Positions 9,256 through 17,407 of a stretch of 50,855 bases of DNA are shown here, piece after piece. Both the position numbers and the translations under genes were made by a program. Where the stretch lies: assembly GCA_035701285.1 (NCBI GenBank), contig DASSNT010000091.1, positions 1 to 50,855 of the forward strand. Direction: 5' to 3'. The notes below the pieces were generated by a model, which saw nothing but the letters and a program-made list of their open reading frames with translations, was not told where the DNA came from and made no database searches. The stretch's first letter is position 1. Each line of letters opens with the position of its first letter. The stretch is from DASSBR01 sp035701285 (lineage in GTDB: Bacteria; Pseudomonadota; Gammaproteobacteria; Natronospirales; DASSBR01).

Positions 9256-11001
9256 TTATTTCGAGACGGCTTCGCTCACGCGCCGATGCTCTTCCTTCAA
9301 CGCTTCCGGCAACCGGTCGCCGTAGCTGTCGAAGTACTCCTCAATCGCGGCGAACTCTTCCCGCCACTGGTCCTTGTCTACGGCCAGCAGCGCTTCCATC
9401 GTCGCATCGTCCATGTCCAGGCCGGCGGTGTCGATCGCCGCCGGCGTCGGCACGTAGCCGATCGGCGTTTCGGCAGCCTCGGCCTTGCCTTCGGCGCGAT
9501 CCAGAATCCAGCGCAGCACGCGCAGGTTTTCGCCGAAGCCCGGCCACAGGAAGTCGCCGTCCGAGTCCTGCCGGAACCAGTTGACGTGGAAGATCGCCGG
9601 CAGCTTGTCCGACTTGTTTTCGAAGCTCAGCCAGTGGCTCCAGTAATCGGCGAAGTTGTAGCCGCAGAACGGTTTCATCGCCATCGGGTCGCGGCGCACC
9701 ACGCCGACCTTGCCGGTCGCGGCGGCGGTGGTTTCGGAGCCCATGCCGGCACCGACCAGCACGCCATGCGCCCAGTCCTTCGCCTGGTAGACCAGCGGCG
9801 CGAGACCGGCGCGACGGCCGCCGAAGATAATCGCGGAGATCGGCACGCCCTCGGGCGCTTCGGCCTTCGGCGAATAGCTCGGATTCTGCTTCGCGCTCGT
9901 GGTAAAGCGCGAATTCGGATGCGCGGCCTTGCCGTGCTCGGGCTTGTACTGCCGACCCTGCCAGTCGATTTCCGGCTCGCCTTCCTTCTTGCCTTCCCAC
10001 CACGGCTCGTTGTCCGCCGTGACCGCCACGTTCGTGAAGATCGTGTCGTGGGTGATCATGTCGAACGCGTTGCGATTCGTCTTGCGGTTGGTCCCCGGCA
10101 CCACGCCAAAGTAGCCGGCCTCGGGGTTGATCGCCCACAGGCGGCCGTCGTCGCCCAGGTGCAGCCAGGCGATGTCGTCGCCGACCGTCCAGACTTTCCA
10201 GCCCTTGTAGGATTCCGGCGGAATCAGCATCGCGAGGTTCGTCTTGCCGCAGGCCGACGGGAACGCGGCGGCGACGTAGCGGGTTTCGCCCTCGGGATTC
10301 TGAATGCCGACGATCAGCATGTGTTCGGCCAGCCAGCCGTCGCGGCGCGCCTGCCAGCTCGCGATGCGCAGCGCGTGGCACTTCTTGCCGAGCAGGGCGT
10401 TGCCGCCGTAGCCGGAGCCGACGCTCTTGATCAGCTCCTCTTCCGGGAAATGCATGATGAAGCGGCGATCCGGATTCAGGTCGCCGGTCGAATGCAGGCC
10501 GCGGACGAACTTGCCTTCCTGCTCGATGCGCTTGAGCGCCTGCGTGCCCATGCGCGTCATGATCTTCATGTTGGCCGCCACGTACGGGCTATCGGTAATT
10601 TCGACGCCGCAGCGCGCGTGCGGCGAGTCGATCGGGCCCATGCAGTACGGAATCACGTACATCGTCCGACCGCGCATTGCGCCCTTGAACAGGCCGTCGA
10701 TCTTGAAGTGCGCTTCTTTCGGCTCCATCCAGTGATTGTTCGGCCCGGCATCCTGTTCGCTGCGGCTGCAAATGAGAGTCCGATTTTCGACGCGCGCGAC
10801 GTCTTTGGGATCGGAGCGATGGAGGTAACAGTTCGGATAGGTGTCCTGATTGAGTTTTAGCAAGTCGCCGGTTTCGAGCATCAGGTCGATAAGCTGCTGG
10901 TATTCTTCATCCGAGCCGGTGCACCAGTGGATCTCTTTCGGCTCAGTCAGGGCGGCAACCTCGTCGACCCAGGCGGACAAGGCTTTATTCGTTGTGGTCA
11001 T
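9256..11001 (-). CDS. pckG: Phosphoenolpyruvate carboxykinase (GTP)
   Basis: A 581-residue enzyme that converts oxaloacetate and GTP to PEP, GDP and CO2, the first committed step of gluconeogenesis. It is the GTP-dependent class, not the ATP class of E. coli. Motifs are the P-loop AFPSACGKTNLAM with the reactive cysteine C251, the metal site VGDDIAWL, the substrate-binding RTMYVIPYCMGP, and NWFRQDSDGDFLWPGFGEN near the end. Length is slightly short for the family (about 590-620), but both ends look intact. AGGAAA lies about six bases before the ATG. The large forward-strand open frame across it (9286-10860) is a shadow. Confidence 0.96.
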   Translation of the reverse strand: MTTTNKALSAWVDEVAALTEPKEIHWCTGSDEEYQQLIDLMLETGDLLKLNQDTYPNCYLHRSDPKDVARVENRTLICSRSEQDAGPNNHWMEPKEAHFKIDGLFKGAMRGRTMYVIPYCMGPIDSPHARCGVEITDSPYVAANMKIMTRMGTQALKRIEQEGKFVRGLHSTGDLNPDRRFIMHFPEEELIKSVGSGYGGNALLGKKCHALRIASWQARRDGWLAEHMLIVGIQNPEGETRYVAAAFPSACGKTNLAMLIPPESYKGWKVWTVGDDIAWLHLGDDGRLWAINPEAGYFGVVPGTNRKTNRNAFDMITHDTIFTNVAVTADNEPWWEGKKEGEPEIDWQGRQYKPEHGKAAHPNSRFTTSAKQNPSYSPKAEAPEGVPISAIIFGGRRAGLAPLVYQAKDWAHGVLVGAGMGSETTAAATGKVGVVRRDPMAMKPFCGYNFADYWSHWLSFENKSDKLPAIFHVNWFRQDSDGDFLWPGFGENLRVLRWILDRAEGKAEAAETPIGYVPTPAAIDTAGLDMDDATMEALLAVDKDQWREEFAAIEEYFDSYGDRLPEALKEEHRRVSEAVSK

Positions 11002-11080
11002 GGCGTTTCCTATCGAAAAGACAGCGCTGCATCCGGCGCGCGGGCGGCGAACGGTACAGCATCAAGCGCGGTTTGCCGGT

Positions 11081-11086
11081 ATTATA
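11081..11086 (-). promoter_or_regulatory. Candidate -10 hexamer for pckG
   Basis: A perfect TATAAT on the reverse strand, 80 bases upstream of the pckG ATG. I cannot find a good -35 at 16-18 bases, so the promoter may be activator-dependent or spurious. Confidence 0.3.
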
Positions 11087-11136
11087 ACGGATTGAACCTC
11101 TGCCGGCCGAACTTTCTTTTGACCTATTCTGAGCTC

Positions 11137-13068
11137 ATGGACGCTGACGGCGCGCTGGCTGCTGCGATCGCCGGTTTCCAGCCGCGCCGCGAACAGCAAG
11201 TGCTGGCCGATGCGATCGGCAGCGCGCTCGACCACGCCGGCATCCTCGCCGCCGAGGCAGGCACCGGCGTCGGCAAAACTTTCGCTTACCTGGTTCCGGT
11301 GCTGCAGGCCGGCCGCAAGGCGCTGATTTCCACCGGCACACGTACGATTCAGGACCAGATATTTCACCGCGATCTGCCGGTGGTGCGGCGCGCGCTCGGC
11401 CAGCCGGTACACGTTGCGCTGCTCAAGGGCCGCAGCAACTATCTGTGCCGGCATCGGCTGGAACTCACGCAAAGCGACACGCGCTTGAAGCGGGACGACG
11501 TGCGTGATCTGGCGGCGGTCGCCACCTGGGCCGGCCGCACGACCAGCGGCGACCTGGCGGAACTCGAGGCGGTGCCGGAAAGCGCGCGCATCTGGCCGCG
11601 CGTCACCTCGACCGTCGACAACTGCCTCGGCACCGAATGCCCGATGTTCTCGAACTGCTGGGTGGTCAAGGCCCGGCGCGAGGCACAGCAGGCCGATGTG
11701 GTCGTGGTCAATCATCATCTGCTGCTGGCGGACATGGCGCTCAAGGACGAAGGCTTCGGCGAACTGCTGCCGGAAGTGGATGCCGTCATTGTCGACGAAG
11801 CCCACCAGTTTCCCGACATCGCCGGCCAGTATTTCGGCGAGGCGGTTTCTGCGCGGCAGCTTCGCGAACTCGGCCGCGATACGTTCGCCGAATATCTCAA
11901 GAGCGCCGGCGACGTGCCGCAACTGCGGCCGTGCATGGATCAGATGGACACGGCGGTGGCGCAATTGCGCCTCAGCCTCGGCGAAGGCAACCGCCGGCTC
12001 GACTGGAACGAATGCGAAGCGGGTGAGGACTTTGCCGGACGGCTCGCCGCGCTTACCGAAGCACTGGATGAAGTGTGCGCACACCTGGACGTATTGGCGG
12101 AGCGCTCGCGCGGCCTCGACAATTGCCGCCAGCGCGCCGAGCGCCTCGTGGCGCGACTGACGGCGCTACAGGAGGCGGATGACAGCAGCCACATCCGCTG
12201 GGCCGAAACCTGGAATCGCAACGTCACGTTTCATCTGACGCCGCACGACGTCGCGCCGCGTCTGGCTGAGCATATCCACGCCGGCGAAACCGCCTGGATC
12301 TTCACCTCCGCGACGCTGGCCGTGGCCGGCAGCCTTGATCATTTTTGCACCCGGCTCGGCATCGACCACGCGGAGCGCCTGGTACTCGGCAGCCCGTTCG
12401 ACTACGAGCACAACGCGCTGCTGTACACGCCGAAAAAGCTGCCGCCGCCCAACGCGCCCGCGCATCCGGACGCGGTCGTCGATGCGGCCCTGCCGCTGAT
12501 CGAGGCCAACGGCGGCCGCGCGTTCCTATTGTTTACCAGCCATCGCGCGCTGCGCCGCGCCGCGGCTTACCTCTCGGGCCGAATCGATCACGAACTGCTG
12601 GTGCAGGGCGACGCGCCGCGCTCGCGGTTGATCGAGCGCTTTCGCGAATCCGGTAACGCCGTGCTGCTGGGCACCAGCAGCTTCTGGGAAGGCGTGGACG
12701 TCAAAGGCGCCGCGTTAAGCCTCGTGGTGATCGACAAACTGCCGTTCGCTTCGCCTGGCGACCCGGTCCTCAAGGCGCGGCTGAAAGCGCTGGAGGAGGC
12801 CGGTGGCAATTCGTTCATGGAGGTTCAACTACCGCAGGCGGTGATCACGCTGAAGCAGGGCGTCGGCCGGCTGATCCGGGACGCAGCGGATACCGGCGTC
12901 ATGATGTTGTGCGACCCGCGCCTCACGACGCGGCCGTACGGCAAAGTGTTCCTGGCCAGCCTGCCTCCGATGCAGCGGACGGCAGACGTCGACGATGCGC
13001 TGGCGTTTATCGACAACCGCGTCGCGTGCCCGCCGCCGGCTCGCTTCATATCGGAATCGATTTCATGA
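11137..13068 (+). CDS. ATP-dependent DNA helicase, DinG/YoaA family (XPD-like, iron-sulphur)
   Basis: A 643-residue superfamily 2 helicase. The Walker A motif is AGTGVGKT (41-48) and the DEAH box is VDEAHQF (220-223). Between them four cysteines (C104, C163, C168, C174) are spaced as in the XPD/DinG 4Fe-4S cluster. C-terminal motifs include ATLAVAGSLDHF, GTSSFWEGVDVKGAALSLVVIDKLPF and the arginine-finger region QGVGRLIRD. In E. coli YoaA acts with the polymerase III chi subunit in replication repair; that role is inferred here. ATG 11137 is preferred: an in-frame extension to 10927 would run into the start of pckG and adds unrelated sequence. The last four bases ATGA start tsaB, so the two are coupled. 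Confidence 0.92.
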   Translation: MDADGALAAAIAGFQPRREQQVLADAIGSALDHAGILAAEAGTGVGKTFAYLVPVLQAGRKALISTGTRTIQDQIFHRDLPVVRRALGQPVHVALLKGRSNYLCRHRLELTQSDTRLKRDDVRDLAAVATWAGRTTSGDLAELEAVPESARIWPRVTSTVDNCLGTECPMFSNCWVVKARREAQQADVVVVNHHLLLADMALKDEGFGELLPEVDAVIVDEAHQFPDIAGQYFGEAVSARQLRELGRDTFAEYLKSAGDVPQLRPCMDQMDTAVAQLRLSLGEGNRRLDWNECEAGEDFAGRLAALTEALDEVCAHLDVLAERSRGLDNCRQRAERLVARLTALQEADDSSHIRWAETWNRNVTFHLTPHDVAPRLAEHIHAGETAWIFTSATLAVAGSLDHFCTRLGIDHAERLVLGSPFDYEHNALLYTPKKLPPPNAPAHPDAVVDAALPLIEANGGRAFLLFTSHRALRRAAAYLSGRIDHELLVQGDAPRSRLIERFRESGNAVLLGTSSFWEGVDVKGAALSLVVIDKLPFASPGDPVLKARLKALEEAGGNSFMEVQLPQAVITLKQGVGRLIRDAADTGVMMLCDPRLTTRPYGKVFLASLPPMQRTADVDDALAFIDNRVACPPPARFISESIS

Positions 13069-13739
13069 AACTGCTGGCCATCGATACCGCGACGGAACAC
13101 TGCTCGGTCGCGCTTTATCTCGACGGCTCGATTTCCGAACGCGCCGCGCGCGAGCCGCGGGCCCATGCTGACAACGTTCTGCCGTTCGTGTCCGAATTGC
13201 TGGCGGAAGCCGGCCTGTCGTTGCAGCAACTGGACGGCATCGCTTTCGGCCGCGGCCCAGGCGGCTTTACCGGCCTTCGGGTTGCAGCGTCGGTAACGCA
13301 GGGCCTGGCCTTCGGCGCCGATCTACCAGTGGCCGGCATTTCCGACCTGGCCGCGCTCGCATGGGCGGCACACGACCGGCATGGATGGCCGGACGTTGCA
13401 GCCGCGCTCGACGCACGGATGGGCGAAATCTATTACGGCCTTTACCGCGTCAGCGGCAACGGGATCGGTGTTATTCAGGAAGACGCGCTTTCACCCCCGG
13501 ATCAGGTTACATTGCCGGAAGACAGGTGGTATGCAGCCGGCCCGGGCTGGCCGGCGCATCGGGACGCGTTGCCGGCAGCAGTGCGCGAAGCACTCGAGGA
13601 AACGGACGATGCACCGCCACAGGCACGGGCCATCGCCGCGCTAGGGGCAATCGAGCTGACTGCGGGGCGGGGGATGACGCCTGAACACGCGGTCCCGATT
13701 TACCTGCGCGACAAGGTAGCGGAGAAGCGCGTATCTTGA
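13065..13739 (+). CDS. tsaB: tRNA threonylcarbamoyladenosine biosynthesis protein TsaB
   Basis: A 224-residue ASKHA-fold protein that partners TsaD and TsaE in making the t6A modification at position 37 of ANN-decoding tRNAs. The N-terminus MKLLAIDTATEHCSVALY and the stretch HADNVLPFVSELLAEAGL are family hallmarks, as is GRGPGGFTGLRVAASVTQGLA. Like other TsaB proteins it lacks the metal-binding histidines of TsaD. The ATG overlaps the stop of the upstream helicase gene by four bases (ATGA), indicating translational coupling; next to a DinG/YoaA helicase is a position seen in other gammaproteobacteria. Confidence 0.94.
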   Translation: MKLLAIDTATEHCSVALYLDGSISERAAREPRAHADNVLPFVSELLAEAGLSLQQLDGIAFGRGPGGFTGLRVAASVTQGLAFGADLPVAGISDLAALAWAAHDRHGWPDVAAALDARMGEIYYGLYRVSGNGIGVIQEDALSPPDQVTLPEDRWYAAGPGWPAHRDALPAAVREALEETDDAPPQARAIAALGAIELTAGRGMTPEHAVPIYLRDKVAEKRVS

Positions 13740-13765
13740 GTGACATTGCCGGCTCTTGGTAAAAT
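13736..13765 (+). promoter_or_regulatory. Candidate promoter for panD
   Basis: TTGAGT at 13736-13741, an 18-base spacer, then TAAAAT at 13760-13765, about 38 bases before the panD ATG. The -35 overlaps the end of tsaB. This is a moderate consensus match only. Confidence 0.4.
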
Positions 13766-13803
13766 TCGCGTTTCACCATATTTGTTCATTTCCGGATACT
13801 TAG

Positions 13804-14184
13804 ATGCAGTTGACCGTACTCAAAGCCAAGCTCCACCGTGCATGCGTCACCCACGCGAACAAGGACTACGAGGGCTCCTGCGCCATCGATGCCGAGTTGT
13901 TGGAAGCGGCCGGTATTCACGAATATGAGCAGATCCAGATTTACAACGTCGCCAACGGCAATCGCTTTACCACCTACGCGATTCTGGCCGAGGCGGGTTC
14001 GCGCATCATTTCCGTCAATGGCGCCGCGGCGCATCTGGCGTCGCCCGGCCACCGGGTGATTATTTGCGCCTACGCCAACGTCGACGCCGCCGAAATGCGC
14101 CGGCACAAGCCGCGTCTGATTTATCTCGACGAGCACAATGACATCGAGCGCACGGCGAATACCACTCCAGTGCAAGCCGCCTGA
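13804..14184 (+). CDS. panD: Aspartate 1-decarboxylase proenzyme PanD
   Basis: A 126-residue pyruvoyl enzyme that makes beta-alanine from L-aspartate for pantothenate and coenzyme A. The self-cleavage site is Gly24-Ser25 in YEGSCAID, the same positions as in E. coli; Ser25 becomes the pyruvoyl group. The catalytic lysine region MQLTVLKAKLHRA and the GRAAH-like stretch NGAAAHLASPGHRVII are intact. It stands alone, without panB or panC, with its own candidate promoter at the end of tsaB and a palindromic repeat downstream. Confidence 0.97.
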   Translation: MQLTVLKAKLHRACVTHANKDYEGSCAIDAELLEAAGIHEYEQIQIYNVANGNRFTTYAILAEAGSRIISVNGAAAHLASPGHRVIICAYANVDAAEMRRHKPRLIYLDEHNDIERTANTTPVQAA

Positions 14185-14197
14185 TTGATTTGCTATT

Positions 14198-14250
14198 CCC
14201 TCTCCCCCAGGGAGAGGGTAGGGTGAGGGGACATTAACCCCCTCATCCCC
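14198..14250. repeat. Palindromic intergenic repeat, copy B (double hairpin)
   Basis: CCCTCTCCC (14198-14206) and GGGAGAGGG (14210-14218) form a perfect 9-bp stem with a 3-base loop, followed by TAGGGTGAGGGG. That tail can pair with CCCCTCATCC at 14239-14248 to form a second hairpin. It sits 14 bases after the panD stop and may end its transcript. A further degenerate piece (TCTTCTCCC to AAAGAGGG) extends to about 14281. Confidence 0.7.
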
Positions 14251-14306
14251 GTCTTCTCCCGGTAGCGAAGGCGAAAGAGGGCAACCGCTTGTGTCAAGGA
14301 ACGGCG

Positions 14307-15938
14307 ATGCCTGATAACAACGAATTAAAATCAACAACCTGGAGCGACCTGAACGGTCATCGCAACCGGATCAAGTCACTCCACTTGCGCGACCTGTTTG
14401 CGCAGGACCCGGACCGGTTCGATTCCTTCTCGCTGGAGTTGCCGGGCCTGCTGCTCGATTACTCCCGCCAGCGCATTAATCACGAAACAATCGGCCTGCT
14501 GACTCGGCTCGCAGAGGAGCGCGGGCTGGCGGCGTGGGTCGAGCGCCTGTTCAGCGGCGCCGAAGTCAATAACACCGAACATCGCCCCGCGCTGCACACA
14601 CTGCTGCGTCAGCAACCCGGCGCATCAGTATCCGATTCGCTCACCGACCGCTTCGATACCGTTCTGGCGATGCGCGACCGGATCGAAGCCTTCGCCAACG
14701 CGGTGCGTGACGGCGAATGGACCGGCATCCGCGGGCAGCGGATAACGGATGTCGTCAATATCGGCATCGGCGGCTCGCACCTGGGCCCGCAGATGGTTTG
14801 CGAGGCACTCGCTCCGCGCGGCGGGGCGCAACCGCGCGCGCACTTTCTGGCCAATGTCGATCCGGCGCTGGCCGCGGATCTGCTGGACGAACTCGACCCC
14901 GCAACCACACTCGTCATCGTCGTCTCCAAAACCTTCACGACTCAGGAAACGCTGGCCAATGCCGAGACCATGCGGCAGTGGTGGCTCGACAAGACGGGCG
15001 AAAAGAACGGTCTGGATCGGCATTTTGTCGCCGTGACCGCGAATCCGGCCAAGGCGGCCGAGTTCGGTATTCCCGGCGACAACATCTTCGAGTTCTGGGA
15101 CTGGGTCGGCGGGCGCTACTCAATGTGGTCAGCGGTGGGACTGGCGATCGCCGTCAGCCTGGGCCCGGACGTGTTCGATCATCTGCTCGAAGGCGCACAC
15201 CGCATGGACCGGCATTTTTTCGAAGCGCCGCTGGCAAAGAACATGCCCGTCATGCTCGGACTGCTGGATGTCTGGAACACTGACTTTCTCGGCTGCGCGA
15301 GTCGGGCGGTGGTGCCGTACCGGGACAGCCTGCGCTATCTGCCGGCTTACCTGCAGCAGCTCGAAATGGAAAGTAACGGCAAGCGGGTGCGCCGCGACGG
15401 CATGCTGGTGCCGTATTCGACGCAGCCGGTCGTCTGGGGCAATGTCGGCACCAACGGCCAGCACGCCTTCTTCCAGTTGCTGCACCAGGGCACGCACGTC
15501 GTGCCGGTCGATTTCATCGTGCCGCTGGCGGACGACAGCGGCAACCGGCGCCAGCAGGACATGCTGGTGGCCAATTGCCTGGCGCAGGCCGAGGCGCTGG
15601 CACGCGGCCGGACCGAAGCCGAAACCCGCGACATCATCGAAGGCAAGGGCGGTGACGCCGAGCTGGCCCCGCACCAGACATTTCCCGGCAACCGGCCGAG
15701 TAGCCTGGTGGCGCTGGACAGGCTCGACGCCACGACGCTGGGCATGCTGGTAGCGCTCTACGAGCACAAGGTGTTCGTGTCGAGTTGCATCTGGGACATC
15801 AATCCGTTCGACCAGATGGGCGTGGAACTGGGGAAGACGCTGGCCAACCGCATCCTGGACGGATTCAGCGACAAGGCAGCGGTGGCCGACCCGGCTACGG
15901 CAGCGCTGCTCGCCCGCTATCGCCGGATTAGTGGATAG
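14307..15938 (+). CDS. pgi: Glucose-6-phosphate isomerase
   Basis: A 543-residue enzyme that interconverts glucose 6-phosphate and fructose 6-phosphate in glycolysis and gluconeogenesis. It has the sugar-phosphate-binding IGIGGSHLGPQM, SKTFTTQETLANA, the family signature DWVGGRYSMWSAVGL, the catalytic region NGKRVRRDG, and the second signature FDQMGVELGK. ATG 14307 has AAGGA six bases upstream; an in-frame TTG at 14289 lacks a site. The gene follows the panD repeat and is followed 44 bases later by a PilZ-like gene. Length matches the family. Confidence 0.96.
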   Translation: MPDNNELKSTTWSDLNGHRNRIKSLHLRDLFAQDPDRFDSFSLELPGLLLDYSRQRINHETIGLLTRLAEERGLAAWVERLFSGAEVNNTEHRPALHTLLRQQPGASVSDSLTDRFDTVLAMRDRIEAFANAVRDGEWTGIRGQRITDVVNIGIGGSHLGPQMVCEALAPRGGAQPRAHFLANVDPALAADLLDELDPATTLVIVVSKTFTTQETLANAETMRQWWLDKTGEKNGLDRHFVAVTANPAKAAEFGIPGDNIFEFWDWVGGRYSMWSAVGLAIAVSLGPDVFDHLLEGAHRMDRHFFEAPLAKNMPVMLGLLDVWNTDFLGCASRAVVPYRDSLRYLPAYLQQLEMESNGKRVRRDGMLVPYSTQPVVWGNVGTNGQHAFFQLLHQGTHVVPVDFIVPLADDSGNRRQQDMLVANCLAQAEALARGRTEAETRDIIEGKGGDAELAPHQTFPGNRPSSLVALDRLDATTLGMLVALYEHKVFVSSCIWDINPFDQMGVELGKTLANRILDGFSDKAAVADPATAALLARYRRISG

Positions 15939-15982
15939 GTGCCATAATGGCCAGCAATTGTTCGGTTCGAGAGGGTCTCGGA

Positions 15983-16360
15983 GTGGATAACGACAGACGT
16001 CAGTACCAGCGGATTACCACCGACCATTCGATTCAGCTCATGGATGGCGATCGTATTCTGCCGGCGCTTGCGCTCGACGTTTCGCTGCTGGGCATGCAAT
16101 TGCTCTGCGATTCGGCAACCGCCGAATGTATCAGCCGCAGACTGAACGAAGGCGACGAAGAAATTCGCGTCCGCATCCCGCACCCCAACGGTGGAGTCGA
16201 CGCCTGGTGCCGCGTCGTCTATCTGCGGAATGATTCTGAAGACGAATGCCGCCTGGGCCTTGAATACACCCAGTTCCTCGGCGGCAGTTACGACTGGCTC
16301 GAGAACTTCGTCGACGAAGGCGGCTTTAACAACGCCGCGTTCGCAATACGGAAGCATTAA
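15983..16360 (+). CDS. PilZ-domain-like protein (putative cyclic di-GMP binding)
   Basis: A protein of about 125 residues. It begins with a basic patch DRRQYQR, resembling the RxxxR motif of PilZ domains, and continues with DVSLLGMQL, resembling the D/NxSxxG motif; both contact c-di-GMP in the family. The rest, VRIPHPNGGVDAWCRVVYL and CRLGLEYTQF, fits a PilZ beta-barrel. I chose GTG 15983 because GAGAGGG lies seven bases upstream and puts the basic motif at the N-terminus. An ATG at 15947 would add 12 residues with no clear ribosome site. It may be cotranscribed with the downstream aldo/keto reductase (11-base gap), but nothing links their roles. Confidence 0.68.
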   Translation: MDNDRRQYQRITTDHSIQLMDGDRILPALALDVSLLGMQLLCDSATAECISRRLNEGDEEIRVRIPHPNGGVDAWCRVVYLRNDSEDECRLGLEYTQFLGGSYDWLENFVDEGGFNNAAFAIRKH

Positions 16361-16371
16361 CGGAAAGAATA

Positions 16372-17337
16372 ATGGAATACCGCCGACTGGGCCGATCCGG
16401 GCTGAAGCTGAGCTGCCTGTCGCTCGGGTCGTGGGTCACGTTCGGCAACCAGGTCGATCGCAGCGCCGCTGAAGCCATGCTGGCGCACGCCTACGACGCC
16501 GGCGTCAATTTCTTCGACAGCGCGGAATCCTACGGACGCGGCGCGGCCGAGAAAATTCTTGGCGAAGTGCTGAAAAAGCTCGACTGGCCGCGCGACACCT
16601 GGTGCGTATCAAGCAAAGTCTATTTCGGCCGCGTGTCCGACCCCATGCCGACGCAGCGCGGCCTGAGCCGCAAGCATGTCGTTGAAGCCTGTCATGAAGC
16701 GCTGCGGCGCCTGCAGGTCGACTATCTCGATCTGTATTTCTGTCACCGCCCGGACCCGGACACGCCTATCGAGGAAACCGTGCGCGCGATGGACGAGCTG
16801 GTGCGCCAGGGCAAGGTGCTTTACTGGGGCACGTCCGAGTGGCCGGCCGAATCGATCGCCGAAGCTTACCGGCTGGCGCGCGAGCATTGTCTGACGCCGC
16901 CGACAATGGAGCAGCCCGAATACAACCTGTTCGCGCGCGACCGCGTGGAGCGCGAATACGCGCCGCTGTACGAAGAATTCGGGCTCGGCACGACAATCTG
17001 GTCGCCGCTGAAATCGGGGCTCCTGACCGGCAAATACAACAACGGCATTCCGGAAGATTCGCGCCTCAACCTCACATCGTTTTCATGGCTCAAGGAAAGC
17101 GTGCTGGGGCCGGACGCGGACGCGCGCATTGTCTCGGTGCAAAAGCTGGCCGCCATAGCCGAACGGGTCGGCGTCAGCATGACGCAGCTCGCCATCGCCT
17201 GGTGCCTGGCCAATCCCAATGTCAGCACGGTAATCCTTGGCGCATCCCGCCTTGAACAGTTGCAGGAAAACCTGGGTGCGCTCGAGGTTACGCTCGACGA
17301 CGAGCTGCTGAAGGAGATTGACGAGGCGCTGATTTAG
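16372..17337 (+). CDS. Aldo/keto reductase, voltage-gated potassium channel beta-subunit-like group
   Basis: A 321-residue NADPH-dependent oxidoreductase with a TIM-barrel fold. The catalytic tetrad is complete: D49 and Y54 in FFDSAESYG, K82 in SSKVYF and H125 in DLYFCHRPD. The run YWGTSEWPAESIAEA, the motif EYNLFARDRVE and the cofactor-binding end NPNVSTVILGASRLEQL place it in the Kv-beta/YghZ-like branch, whose members reduce aldehydes and ketones. GGAAAG is about five bases before the ATG. There is no ion channel gene nearby, so a free-standing detoxifying role is more likely. The physiological substrate is unknown. Confidence 0.9.
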   Translation: MEYRRLGRSGLKLSCLSLGSWVTFGNQVDRSAAEAMLAHAYDAGVNFFDSAESYGRGAAEKILGEVLKKLDWPRDTWCVSSKVYFGRVSDPMPTQRGLSRKHVVEACHEALRRLQVDYLDLYFCHRPDPDTPIEETVRAMDELVRQGKVLYWGTSEWPAESIAEAYRLAREHCLTPPTMEQPEYNLFARDRVEREYAPLYEEFGLGTTIWSPLKSGLLTGKYNNGIPEDSRLNLTSFSWLKESVLGPDADARIVSVQKLAAIAERVGVSMTQLAIAWCLANPNVSTVILGASRLEQLQENLGALEVTLDDELLKEIDEALI

Positions 17338-17340
17338 AAA

Positions 17341-17375
17341 CACCCTCTCCCACAGGGAGAAGGTGGGGTGAGGGG
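17341..17375. repeat. Palindromic intergenic repeat, copy C
   Basis: CACCCTCTCCC (17341-17351), loop ACA, then GGGAGAAGGTG (17355-17365), ten of eleven positions paired, followed by GGGTGAGGGG. It begins four bases after the aldo/keto reductase stop and shares its core with the repeats at 9207 and 14198. Confidence 0.7.
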
Positions 17376-17407
17376 AGTTGATTTATCCCATGGGAAGGAG
17401 ACCAATC

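Noticed and set aside
9286..10860. A 524-codon open frame on the strand opposite pckG
   Set aside because: It lies wholly within a well-supported pckG, and its translation is Arg/Ala/Val-rich with no domain; this is a common shadow in high-GC DNA.
10927..11136. A 70-codon N-terminal extension of the DinG-like helicase
   Set aside because: It overlaps the start of pckG, has no similarity to the family and would contain the region where the pckG promoter must lie.
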